Positions 26,468-34,428 of a DNA stretch of 64,000 nucleotides are shown piece after piece. Positions within the stretch are counted from its first letter, which is position 1. Each line of letters starts with the position of its first letter. The notes below the pieces were generated by a model that ran no database searches, was not told where the DNA came from, and was given only the letters and a program-made list of their open reading frames with translations. The translations under genes were made by a program, and so were the position numbers. The DNA is from Pelovirga terrestris (GTDB lineage Bacteria > Desulfobacterota > Desulfuromonadia > Desulfuromonadales > Geopsychrobacteraceae): NCBI RefSeq assembly GCF_014773365.1, contig NZ_JACWUN010000006.1, forward strand, positions 1 through 64,000, in the 5' to 3' direction.

Positions 26468-28435
26468 ATGGTCCGCATATTTTCCCGTTTTCTCAACAGA
26501 ATGAAAATTCGCTGGAAAATGCTGGTAATTATCCTGCCCCTGATCATCGTACCGATTTTTCTGCTCGGTGCAATTATTGGGTACGTCGCAACCCGCCAGG
26601 CTTATGAGGGATTGACGCAAGTCAGTCGTGCCGACCTTGATCATATGGCGAGCTTTACCCTCGACCTGCTGGAAAATCATCATCGCCAGTTTGAGGTGTA
26701 TCGTGATGACAAGAAGAAAATTGTTGAACAGGAGATGAAAAGCCTGGTTGAGCTGGCTTTCGGTGTGATCAATGAGCAGCAGCGCCGACAGCGGATCGGT
26801 CAGATCGATCTTGAGTCTGCCCAACAGGCGGTGGGTAATAGTTTCAAGGAAGTCAGTATCGGTACCAGCGGGTATCTGTTCGCCATGACCGGCAGCGGAA
26901 TGTTGACCGTACATCCGGCGCGTGAAGGGGAAGACATCAGCGCTGCGCAGGATGAAAACGGCTGGTTGTTTATTCAAGAGATGAAACAGCGGGCCCTGGC
27001 GAGTGCGCCGGGGGAAGTCCTTTATACCATCTATCCCTGGCACAATGAGTTACCCGGCGACCGTCGTCCGCGCCGCAAGATTGTCGCCTTTCGCTATTGT
27101 CATACCTGGGACTGGATCGTTGCTGCCGGCGGCTATCTGGATGAAACCTATGATGACCCGACCTTTGAGCAGAACGCCATGGCCCTGTTGGGCCAACAGA
27201 TCAAAAGCAAAAAGGTCGGTCAGACCGGATATATCTACACGATGACCGGAGATGGTACCCTGACTATTCATCCTGACGCTGAAGGTGAAAATCTGCTGCA
27301 TGCTACCGATCTTGACGGGCGGGCCTTTATTGTCGAGATGGCGCAGCAGCGTGATGGCTGGATTCGTTACCCCTGGCGTGGCCCGCAGGATACAAAAAAC
27401 CGGATGAAAATTGTTCGTTATCGCTACTTTGAGCCCTGGGACTGGATCGTTGCGGTTGGCAGCTATGAGGATGAATTCTATCGGGCGGCTAACGATCTTA
27501 AGTGGCGCATTGCCCTGCACGTGTTGTTGCTGCCGTTGATTATCGGTCTGGTGGCGACCGCCCTGCTCGCCCTGGCGGCGAAGGTTCTGACCGATCCGAT
27601 CCAGCGGATGATCAGTGTCATGCGCAAGGTACGTCAGGGTCGGCTTGATGAGCAGATGTCGGTGGAAAGTCAGGATGAATTGGGTGAACTGGCCATCGCT
27701 TTTAACCGTATGACGCGGATGTTGCGGAAGAACAAGGAGATGGAAGCAGCGCTGGCGCAGCAGGGGAAAATGGCATCCCTCGGGGTGCTTTCATCCGGGG
27801 TAGCACATGAAATCAATAATCCTCTGGGGGTGATTCTTGGTTATGCCGGGTATCTGGAGAAGAAGATTCCGGAAGATGACCCCAATTACAGCTTTATTCA
27901 TGAGATCAAGCGGGAGAGCAAGCGCTGCAAAAAAATTGTTCAGGATCTGCTCAGCTACTCCCGCACCCCCAAGCCGGCACTGGAACCCACCGATATCAAT
28001 CGTTTGCTGCGCCAGATTATCGATTTTGCCGGCAACCACATGGATATGAACCATGTGCAGATTGTTCAGAATTTTACCGACGACCTACCGATGATTGCGG
28101 CCGATGGTGACCAACTGCGCCAGGTTGCTATCAACCTGCTGCTTAATGCCGGAGCAGCTTCTCAACCGGGGAAACAGGTCAGCGTGGCCACCAGTATCGA
28201 AGATGATCGCTATATCCGGATCGAGTTTGCCGATCAGGGAGAAGGCATCAGCGAAGGAAATCTGGACAAGATTTTTGAGCCCTTTTTTACCACCAAGGCG
28301 CGTGGTACCGGCTTAGGTCTGGCGATTACCAAACAGATCATTGATATGCACCAGGGTCAGGTCACCATCGACTCGGAGATTGGTAGAGGCACTCGGGTGA
28401 TTATCCGCCTGCCGTTGGTACGTGAGGAATATTGA
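26468..28435 (+). CDS. Dual-Cache sensor histidine kinase
   Basis: A 655-residue membrane kinase. After a first helix (about 17-38) the periplasmic region has two similar single-Cache units, about residues 55-225 and 240-350, both ending in CHTWDWIVAAGGY or YFEPWDWIVAVGSY; these domains commonly bind small carboxylates. A second helix (about 350-375), HAMP, HisKA with H447 in GVAHEINNPLG, and HATPase_c with GTGLGLAITKQI follow. The sigma54 activator gene begins 24 bases later, making a two-component pair. The convergent carboxylate-type transporter operon beyond it has a sigma54 promoter, so acetate or a related acid is a plausible signal; this is inference. Confidence 0.92.
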   Translation: MVRIFSRFLNRMKIRWKMLVIILPLIIVPIFLLGAIIGYVATRQAYEGLTQVSRADLDHMASFTLDLLENHHRQFEVYRDDKKKIVEQEMKSLVELAFGVINEQQRRQRIGQIDLESAQQAVGNSFKEVSIGTSGYLFAMTGSGMLTVHPAREGEDISAAQDENGWLFIQEMKQRALASAPGEVLYTIYPWHNELPGDRRPRRKIVAFRYCHTWDWIVAAGGYLDETYDDPTFEQNAMALLGQQIKSKKVGQTGYIYTMTGDGTLTIHPDAEGENLLHATDLDGRAFIVEMAQQRDGWIRYPWRGPQDTKNRMKIVRYRYFEPWDWIVAVGSYEDEFYRAANDLKWRIALHVLLLPLIIGLVATALLALAAKVLTDPIQRMISVMRKVRQGRLDEQMSVESQDELGELAIAFNRMTRMLRKNKEMEAALAQQGKMASLGVLSSGVAHEINNPLGVILGYAGYLEKKIPEDDPNYSFIHEIKRESKRCKKIVQDLLSYSRTPKPALEPTDINRLLRQIIDFAGNHMDMNHVQIVQNFTDDLPMIAADGDQLRQVAINLLLNAGAASQPGKQVSVATSIEDDRYIRIEFADQGEGISEGNLDKIFEPFFTTKARGTGLGLAITKQIIDMHQGQVTIDSEIGRGTRVIIRLPLVREEY

Positions 28436-28459
28436 TATGATATGTCAGGGGAATGAGGA

Positions 28460-29836
28460 ATGACGGCAAAACAGATCATGGTTGTTGATAATGAAGAGGG
28501 GTTGTGCCGGATGATGGCAGCGGTGTTGATGGACGATGGTCATGCTGTGCGCACCTTTACCGACCCCCTTGAAGCGGTCGAGATGTTTCGCCCCGGGGTG
28601 TGGGACCTGGTCATCAGCGACATCAAGATGCCGGGGATCGACGGCCTCGAAGTGCTGCTGCGGATCAAGGCCAAGGACGCTGATATCCCGGTGATCATGA
28701 TTACCGCTTTTGCCACCGTCGATATGTCGATTCAGGCGTTGCGCAAAGGGGCTTACGATATGCTGACCAAGCCCTTTGAGCCGGATGAGCTGTTGTTTCG
28801 GGTGCGCAACGCCCTCAAGCATAACCAGTTGCTCAGCGAGAATGAGCAACTGCGCCAGGAGCTTGCCGGGAAGTTTAATTTTGACAAGATCATTGGTACC
28901 TCGACGATTCTTCAGCAGCTGCTGGAAAAGGTCAAAAAAGTCGCGGTGCGCGACACCTCCGCCCTGATCACCGGCGAATCCGGTACCGGCAAGGAGTTGA
29001 TCGCCCAGGCGATTCATTACAATTCCCCGCGCAAGGAAAAGCCCTTCATTGCCATCAACTGTGGCGCGATCCCCGATTCGGTGATGGAAAGCGAACTGTT
29101 CGGTCACAAAAAGGGGGCCTTTACCGGAGCTGATACCGACAAGGAGGGGCTGTTAAAGGCGGCCGATGGTGGGACCCTGTTCCTCGATGAAATCGGCAAC
29201 CTGCCTCTTAATGTTCAAAAAACCCTGCTGCGTTTCCTCCAGGAGCAGGAATTCCGGCGGATTGGTGATACCAGCCCGACGCGGGTCGATGTCCGGCTCA
29301 TCTCCGCGACCAACTCCGATCTGGAAAAAGAAGTGGAACAGGGAACCTTCCGCGAGGATCTGTTCTATCGCCTCAATGTCATTAATCTGCACCTGCCGCC
29401 ATTGCGTCAGCGTCAGCCCGATATTTTGCTGCTGGCTGCCTACTTTATTCGTGAACAGAATCGCAAGTTCGCGACCAATATCAGTGGCTTGTCACCGGCG
29501 GCGCAACAGGCGGCCACCAGTTACAACTGGCCGGGAAATATCCGTCAGTTGAAAAATGTCATTGAAGCCTGTATCACCATTGAAACCGAGGACCAGATCA
29601 GTTTGACGACTCTGGCCCAGTTTATCGATATTGAAGAGGTGTCCGCCGGCGCTGATGATTACAATAATGCCCTGGCACGTTTTGAAATCGATTATCTGCG
29701 CCAGTTGCTCAGTGCCGCTGGAGGGAATATCGAGGAAGCAGCCGTCAAGGCGGGGATGAATATGGCAACAATTTATCGGAAGATGAAAAAATACGGTCTG
29801 CGCAAGGAAGATTTGCTCGGCGATAAGGGGAAGTAA
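28460..29836 (+). CDS. NtrC-family sigma54-dependent response regulator
   Basis: A 458-residue regulator with a receiver domain (phospho-acceptor D54 in VISDIKMPG), a AAA+ domain with Walker A GESGTGKE, the sigma54-contact loop GAFTGA and Walker B GGTLFLDEIGN, and a C-terminal Fis-type helix-turn-helix (NIEEAAVKAGMNMATIYRKM). It should activate sigma54 promoters when phosphorylated by the adjacent Cache kinase. The best candidate target is the -24/-12 promoter at 32681-32697. The gene converges on the small membrane protein gene with 8 bases between stops. Confidence 0.94.
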   Translation: MTAKQIMVVDNEEGLCRMMAAVLMDDGHAVRTFTDPLEAVEMFRPGVWDLVISDIKMPGIDGLEVLLRIKAKDADIPVIMITAFATVDMSIQALRKGAYDMLTKPFEPDELLFRVRNALKHNQLLSENEQLRQELAGKFNFDKIIGTSTILQQLLEKVKKVAVRDTSALITGESGTGKELIAQAIHYNSPRKEKPFIAINCGAIPDSVMESELFGHKKGAFTGADTDKEGLLKAADGGTLFLDEIGNLPLNVQKTLLRFLQEQEFRRIGDTSPTRVDVRLISATNSDLEKEVEQGTFREDLFYRLNVINLHLPPLRQRQPDILLLAAYFIREQNRKFATNISGLSPAAQQAATSYNWPGNIRQLKNVIEACITIETEDQISLTTLAQFIDIEEVSAGADDYNNALARFEIDYLRQLLSAAGGNIEEAAVKAGMNMATIYRKMKKYGLRKEDLLGDKGK

Positions 29837-29844
29837 AGCAGGAA

Positions 29845-30183
29845 TCAGCCAAACCCAAACATTTCAAGAAGGGAAACGCCCACCGGTTTCATAATCCACA
29901 GGCCCAGAGCACACATGATCAGGATGACCATCACCCAGTTGAGAATCTGGGTACGCAGAGCCCAGTTTGGCTCGGGGCGAGGCTTGCCGTTTTTATCTTT
30001 ACGTTCTGCTCTCACCCGGCTGCGGGCCATACCGCGCAACAGGCGCCCGGATGACAGAAAAATGACTGCCGAAACGACAAATTGCGGCATAACGTCGGTG
30101 CTGACCACGCCCGATGCCACCAGGATGGCATAGTAAGCCAGAGCAACCAGCCCCAGTAATGTCATTTGTTGTGCAGGACTCAT
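29845..30183 (-). CDS. Small inner-membrane protein of unknown function
   Basis: A 112-residue protein with helices at about residues 7-27, 32-48 and 81-108. Between the second and third is a basic cytoplasmic loop (RSRVRAERKDKNGKPRPEP). No domain is recognised. It lies 126 bases downstream of the AceTr-like gene on the same strand and may be the third gene of the transporter operon or have its own promoter; paired TGCGAA words lie 31-44 bases before its ATG. Confidence 0.65.
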   Translation of the reverse strand: MSPAQQMTLLGLVALAYYAILVASGVVSTDVMPQFVVSAVIFLSSGRLLRGMARSRVRAERKDKNGKPRPEPNWALRTQILNWVMVILIMCALGLWIMKPVGVSLLEMFGFG

Positions 30184-30213
30184 GCTACCCCGTTATGTTC
30201 GCAGGCGCGTTTT

Positions 30214-30227
30214 TGCGAATCTGCGAA
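30214..30227. promoter_or_regulatory. Paired TGCGAA words upstream of the small membrane gene
   Basis: TGCGAA-TC-TGCGAA gives two words eight bases apart, with an inverted third word TTCGCA at 30198-30203. The same 14-base arrangement, TGC-R-x-A-N2-TGCGAA, occurs at 32781-32794 (minus) and 32953-32966 in the control region of the transporter operon. Candidate regulator site. Confidence 0.4.
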
Positions 30228-30309
30228 AAGGAAATTTACATCCGGAATTTACAACCGGTGGTTTGCCCTCTGAAAAAAATATCCTAAAACAGCGTTTGAG
30301 GCAAGCCTG

Positions 30310-30912
30310 TTACTTGTCTTCCCCTTCCCATTCTTCATTCCAGTGGCCCAGGGGAATAACGTCCTGCCCTCTGCTTTCATTGATTGTCTGGGCAACTGCG
30401 ATATACATGGCCGTTGCTGAAGCGATAAAACCGCACAAGCAGCCCAGCAGCAGAAAGACTTGATCCTCCCTGAGGTGATTCATCGACAGTGCCAGCAAGG
30501 AACACATGATCGCGCCGTACAGAGTTTGCACGGCTATACTGCGGCGAAAACTACCAAGGAATAAAATGGCTGCAAACAGGGCCCACAGGCTTAAATAGGA
30601 AAACATGGTCATAGCGTTGGGGTGACGCCCAAGACCCAGTTCCGGAAAAATTTCGTAACTGATCAACGATAGCCAGAAAAATCCGAAGGGGAGTAAGGTT
30701 GCGGCCGCTCGGGGGTGCCCCTGCTGATGACTGCGTAAGCCGTAGGTTAGTTGAATCACCCCGCCGCACACCAGGATGATCCCGCTCAGCAGGACCGGCG
30801 GACGGTAGGGCCCCAGCAGGCTGAACAGATAGATCAGCAGTGAAGCAGCCAGAGCCAGAAGGGCTGGAGTAGGGAGTTCGTGCTGGATGGCTTGAGGTGC
30901 TGGTGCAGTCAT
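30310..30912 (-). CDS. AceTr/SatP-like (GPR1/FUN34/YaaH) membrane protein
   Basis: A 200-residue protein with six predicted helices. The segment LSGIILVCGGVIQLTYGL and the following LLPFGFFWLSL match the acetate-succinate transporter fold (in SatP: G-x3-F-x-x-YG-x-FW-x-S). The N-terminal N-P-A-P-L-G substrate motif of SatP is absent, so it is a divergent member. The ATG at 30912 has GGAG 5 bases upstream. It follows the OFA-type transporter by 73 bases, with a hairpin between them. Acetate or another short carboxylate is the likely substrate, by family and context. Confidence 0.75.
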   Translation of the reverse strand: MTAPAPQAIQHELPTPALLALAASLLIYLFSLLGPYRPPVLLSGIILVCGGVIQLTYGLRSHQQGHPRAAATLLPFGFFWLSLISYEIFPELGLGRHPNAMTMFSYLSLWALFAAILFLGSFRRSIAVQTLYGAIMCSLLALSMNHLREDQVFLLLGCLCGFIASATAMYIAVAQTINESRGQDVIPLGHWNEEWEGEDK

Positions 30913-30931
30913 GTCAGCTCCAGTAAAAGGG

Positions 30932-30961
30932 AAGACAGCCCTCGCAATGGAGGGCTGTCTT
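30932..30961 (-). terminator. Hairpin between OFA-type and AceTr-like genes (attenuator or partial terminator)
   Basis: A perfect 12-bp stem AAGACAGCCCTC (30932-30943) / GAGGGCTGTCTT (30950-30961) with a 6-base loop. On the transcribed minus strand it is followed by CCCTTTTAC, an imperfect U tract, so it probably lowers expression of the downstream gene or protects upstream mRNA. Confidence 0.65.
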
Positions 30962-30985
30962 TTAGCACCATGAAGGGGTGGACGG

Positions 30986-32641
30986 TTAGTCGCGTACTTG
31001 TTCCAGGACCAGATCTTCGTCTTCGACAAAGATCGGTGCCGTTGCCGGTACGGCTGCTTTTTGTGGACGCAGTGACATGGCCATCATCGCTCCGACCAGC
31101 AACAGAACGCCGGCGACCATGAAGGAGCTTTCCATGCCACCGTATTTAGCGTTGAGTAGCGCTGACACTTTGACCAGCACAAAGGCGCCGATGCCCCAGG
31201 AGGAAAAGAGAATACCATAGTTCATCCCGTAGTTTTTGGCACCCCAGAAATCCTTGGCAAAAGAGGGGAACAGGGACAGGTTAGAACCGTAGTTAAAGCC
31301 GATAAAGGTTGCCAGCAGGGTCACCAGCAGGGCGCCGGAACCGGCTCCGGAGACAACCGGAATGGCAGCAAACATCAAAGCAGCCTGGAAGACCAGCATC
31401 AGGGTCAGGGTTGAGGCACGACCAATCTTGTCCGACAGGATTCCTGCAACAATCCGTCCTGCAGCATTACCAATGGCCATAACCGCCACGGCAATAAAGG
31501 CCATTTCGCCCATGCTTTGTTTGGCGATGCCGGCGATACTGCCGATGACCATCAGGCCGGCACCGGCACCGATGAAGAAGGTCAGCCACAGGGTGTAAAA
31601 ACGACCTTCTTTGAGCATTTGAGTCGCCCCAACATCGACCGTAGGTGCTGCAGGGGTGGTTTTAGCGCTGGAAGCTGTATCTTTCGTAGCGGCGGCAAAA
31701 CCGGCCGGGGGGTTGGTAAGCAGCATCGACATACCACATACAATGACAATGAAGGCGACCCCGAGGATCATCATGGTACTATGCAAACCATACTGGCCCA
31801 GCAGGTATTGAGACAGTGGTGCCAGATAAACCGGAGCAATGCCGAAGCCGGAGACAACGATCCCGGCAATCAGACCGGTTTTGGCTGGAGAAAACCACTT
31901 CAGAGCCGGCGGCGTTGCGGCCGAGTAGCCGAAGCCGATACCAAGGCCGGCCAGGACACCGAAGCCCAGCACCCAGCCCCAGTAACTCGACGTCATGGAA
32001 CAAACGATAAAGCCGGCTCCTACCAGCAGACCACCGAGAATGGCGGTCAGGCGTGGGCCAACCTTGTCCTGCATCTTGCCACCAAGAATCATCGATAAAG
32101 CAAAGGCCAGGCAGGCAGTAGCGTAGGGGTCGCCCGAGCCGGCAAACAATTTACTGATTTCACCCTTGAGCATACTATAGGCATAGAGAATGCCCAGGGC
32201 CAGGTTGATGCCGAGTCCGGCAAAGACAACTTGCTTGCCACGATTTTTGATGGTTTCCGGTTTCATCACTTCTCTCTCCTCTGGTGTTATGACATGAGAT
32301 TGTTGAATGGACATCACACGATTCAGGCGATGGAACAAAGGCCATTTATTGTCAAATTTGATGGCAAGAGGGATCCGCACCCTCCCGGCAACCTCTCTTT
32401 GTGCCGGTTTTGCATAGGCGTAGAGTGGCTGGGCTTCTTCAATTCCCTTGGGGATGGCTTCAGCCGGGTTCACTTGCGCCAGGATCTCCGGGTAGCGTTC
32501 GGTCAGACTGGGAAACTTGTCACATTCCCGGTATCTGCTCGAGCAGTAATGAGACATGGCAACAACGTCGTAAGGAGAAACATAGTCTTCACCGACGTCG
32601 CAGAATTTTTGGTCTTGATCAAAGTAGGGGCAGATGGCCAT
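30986..32641 (-). CDS. OFA-family MFS transporter with cysteine-rich N-terminal domain
   Basis: A 551-residue protein. The C-terminal 420 residues are an oxalate/formate antiporter-type MFS carrier with 12 helices (FAGLGINLALGILYAYSML, GKMQDKVGPR, GFGIAPVYLAPL). The first about 130 residues are an unusual cytoplasmic extension with four cysteines (Cys4, 14, 33, 40) spaced C-x9-C-x18-C-x6-C, able to bind zinc or an iron-sulfur cluster, and a following basic segment. GAGGAG lies 7 bases before the ATG, and a sigma54 -24/-12 element lies about 40 bases upstream. With the AceTr-like gene it forms a carboxylate-type transport operon. Confidence 0.88.
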   Translation of the reverse strand: MAICPYFDQDQKFCDVGEDYVSPYDVVAMSHYCSSRYRECDKFPSLTERYPEILAQVNPAEAIPKGIEEAQPLYAYAKPAQREVAGRVRIPLAIKFDNKWPLFHRLNRVMSIQQSHVITPEEREVMKPETIKNRGKQVVFAGLGINLALGILYAYSMLKGEISKLFAGSGDPYATACLAFALSMILGGKMQDKVGPRLTAILGGLLVGAGFIVCSMTSSYWGWVLGFGVLAGLGIGFGYSAATPPALKWFSPAKTGLIAGIVVSGFGIAPVYLAPLSQYLLGQYGLHSTMMILGVAFIVIVCGMSMLLTNPPAGFAAATKDTASSAKTTPAAPTVDVGATQMLKEGRFYTLWLTFFIGAGAGLMVIGSIAGIAKQSMGEMAFIAVAVMAIGNAAGRIVAGILSDKIGRASTLTLMLVFQAALMFAAIPVVSGAGSGALLVTLLATFIGFNYGSNLSLFPSFAKDFWGAKNYGMNYGILFSSWGIGAFVLVKVSALLNAKYGGMESSFMVAGVLLLVGAMMAMSLRPQKAAVPATAPIFVEDEDLVLEQVRD

Positions 32642-32680
32642 GGCAGTTCTCCTCGGGTGCGATTGTATGACCTTCTTTAA

Positions 32681-32697
32681 GGCAACCTGTGTGCCAA
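32681..32697 (-). promoter_or_regulatory. Sigma54 (-24/-12) promoter of the OFA-type transporter operon
   Basis: On the minus strand the sequence reads TTGGCAC-ACAGG-TTGCC, matching the consensus TGGCAC-N5-TTGC(A/T) except at the last base. The start site would be near 32670, giving a leader of about 29 bases with a good Shine-Dalgarno. The nearest sigma54 activator gene is at 28460-29836. Confidence 0.8.
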
Positions 32698-32780
32698 TCT
32701 GTGAAAAAAAATACCCTCAATAATTCCAAATAGTTAAGAGCTAATGTGCGATTGGTCAAAAACACCGTGACGAGGGCATT

Positions 32781-32794
32781 TTCGCACATTTGCA
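32781..32794 (-). promoter_or_regulatory. Candidate upstream activator site 1
   Basis: On the minus strand: TGCAAA-TG-TGCGAA, two half-sites eight bases apart. It is centred about 117 bases upstream of the predicted sigma54 start site, the usual distance for an enhancer-binding protein. Confidence 0.45.
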
Positions 32795-32952
32795 ATTGCT
32801 GCAGGGGGAGGGTAGCCTCCTTTTAACTCGGAACAGAAAAGAAGTTTTATTTCTAACCACTTGAAAATAGGTAAAGATTTCAATAAAACCAATTAGGAAA
32901 GGCTGCAATCAGAACAGCGGTTTGTACTTGTGATGTCTGCCGAAGATTTTTT

Positions 32953-32966
32953 TGCAGAATTGCGAA
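32953..32966 (+). promoter_or_regulatory. Candidate activator site 2
   Basis: TGCAGA-AT-TGCGAA with the same spacing as the site at 32781-32794. It is about 290 bases from the sigma54 start site and about 90 bases from the ATG of the divergent adenosyltransferase gene, so it could serve either. Confidence 0.4.
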
Positions 32967-33053
32967 TTTGTGGGGCTGGTCACCGGGTTGATATTTCCGT
33001 ACACTTAACAACCCGATGATGTGTTCAAATGCAAAAATTCAGAGAGGTGTATT

Positions 33054-33620
33054 ATGCCGACACTAGATCAGATTATGACCCGCGGCGGCGACAAAGGCCA
33101 GACCAGTCTGGTTGATGGAACCCGTATTTCCAAGGCTTCGCAGCGGGTAAAAACCTACGGGACCGTCGATGAGCTCAATTCAGTGCTGGGGCTGGTGCGC
33201 TGTGAAGAGATGCCGGCAGGGATCAAGGACAAGCTGCTGCAGGTGCAGAACGAACTGTTTAATCTGGGGGGAGAGCTGGCGACTCCTGCCGACAGTGAAT
33301 TTGCTGCGCGCATACCCAACGTCCACCAGGGACAGATTGACGCCCTGGAAAGCTGGCTCGAAGAGGCCAGATCGCAAATTGAACCAGCCCGGAACTTTGT
33401 CCTGCCCGGAGGCACCCGCGCCGCTTCACTCTTCCATCTGGCCCGCACCGTCACCCGCCGCTGTGAACGCGAGCTGGTTGCCTTGGCTGAAATGGAACAG
33501 ATTAATCCCCTGTGCCTGGGTTTTCTCAATCGTCTTTCCGATCTCTGCTTTGTCTGGGCCCGGCTTTGCAACGACGGCGGCAAGGCAGATATCTTCTGGC
33601 AACCGGGGGAACATCGATGA
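33054..33620 (+). CDS. Cob(I)alamin adenosyltransferase (PduO type)
   Basis: A 188-residue ATR that makes adenosylcobalamin from cob(I)alamin and ATP. The N-terminal ATP motif TRGGDKGQTSL, the helix KTYGTVDELNSVLGL and the R-x3-RRCERELV segment of the PduO-type family are present. The ATG at 33054 has AGAGAGGTG 4-12 bases upstream and yields the family start MPTLDQIMTRGGD; a longer upstream reading adds eleven unmatched residues. The product would support B12-dependent mutases such as methylmalonyl-CoA mutase. rsmE follows after 10 bases. Confidence 0.93.
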   Translation: MPTLDQIMTRGGDKGQTSLVDGTRISKASQRVKTYGTVDELNSVLGLVRCEEMPAGIKDKLLQVQNELFNLGGELATPADSEFAARIPNVHQGQIDALESWLEEARSQIEPARNFVLPGGTRAASLFHLARTVTRRCERELVALAEMEQINPLCLGFLNRLSDLCFVWARLCNDGGKADIFWQPGEHR

Positions 33621-33630
33621 CGCGACAGGT

Positions 33631-34344
33631 ATGAATCTGATCTTGCTCGACGACAACGATTTTATTGATGATCATCGTGTGAGGTTAAGTGATCGCCGTT
33701 TCGATCACATCACTGGCTTGCTGGGCAAGGACCTGGGTGACCATTTGCGCACTGGGCGGATCAACGGTCTGATGGGGCAAGGGGTGATTGAGGCTATTGA
33801 TTCCACCGGTCTGACCTTGACGGTTCATCTTGATCAACAGCCACCAGCTCCGCTGGCGGTGACACTGCTGCTGGCTTTGCCGCGCCCGAAAATGCTGCGG
33901 CGACTGTTGCGCGGGATCACCAGTATGGGGGTTAAATCTCTCTATCTAATCAATAGTTATCGGGTCGATAAAAGTTACTGGAGCAGTCCGTTGCTGCACC
34001 CTGGCAAGATGAGAGAGCAACTCTGCCTGGGCCTCGAGCAGGGGTGCGATACGGTCCTGCCGCAGGTTCATTTGTGCCCGCGCTTCCGCCCCTTTGTCGA
34101 GGATGAACTGCCCGGCATCAGTAGCAGCACCATCAACCTGGTGGCTCATCCCGGGGGGGATGATGGCGCCTTTCCCTATCAACCACAGGTTCCCGCTTGT
34201 CTTGCGGTTGGCCCGGAAGGGGGCTTTATCCCCTACGAAATTGAAAAACTCAAACAGGCCGATTTCGGGGCAGTTCATTTTGGCGAGCGTATTTTAACGG
34301 TGGAGACGGTGGTGCCGGCGCTGTTGTCACGCTTTGTCCGCTAG
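33631..34344 (+). CDS. rsmE: 16S rRNA (uracil1498-N3)-methyltransferase
   Basis: A 237-residue SPOUT methyltransferase that modifies U1498 of 16S rRNA. An N-terminal PUA-like domain is followed by the knotted fold, with the SAM loop LAVGPEGGFIPYEIEKL and the C-terminal GERILTVETVVPALLS. The open frame extends upstream, but that part overlaps the adenosyltransferase gene out of frame and is an artefact; the ATG at 33631 gives the normal start MNLILLDDNDF. Confidence 0.93.
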   Translation: MNLILLDDNDFIDDHRVRLSDRRFDHITGLLGKDLGDHLRTGRINGLMGQGVIEAIDSTGLTLTVHLDQQPPAPLAVTLLLALPRPKMLRRLLRGITSMGVKSLYLINSYRVDKSYWSSPLLHPGKMREQLCLGLEQGCDTVLPQVHLCPRFRPFVEDELPGISSSTINLVAHPGGDDGAFPYQPQVPACLAVGPEGGFIPYEIEKLKQADFGAVHFGERILTVETVVPALLSRFVR

Positions 34345-34428
34345 ATCCTTTACGATGAGCGTGGCTGGTAGTATGAACAACAGTCCAGCAACCCATGATG
34401 TTTTTGCGCCGCCATCAACCAATGGAAT

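Larger units (their letters stand above)
32642..33053. other. 412-bp divergent control region between transporter operon and cobalamin adenosyltransferase
   Basis: No gene is visible here. It holds, for the minus-strand operon, the sigma54 promoter at 32681-32697 and two 14-base paired-TGC sites at 32781-32794 and 32953-32966. The stretch 32811-32900 is A/T-rich without further structure that I could identify. The right part also carries the ribosome binding site AGAGAGGTG of the next gene. Confidence 0.6.

Noticed and set aside
33169-33630. Long upstream extension of rsmE
   Set aside because: It overlaps the cobalamin adenosyltransferase gene in another frame and has no RsmE similarity before 33631.
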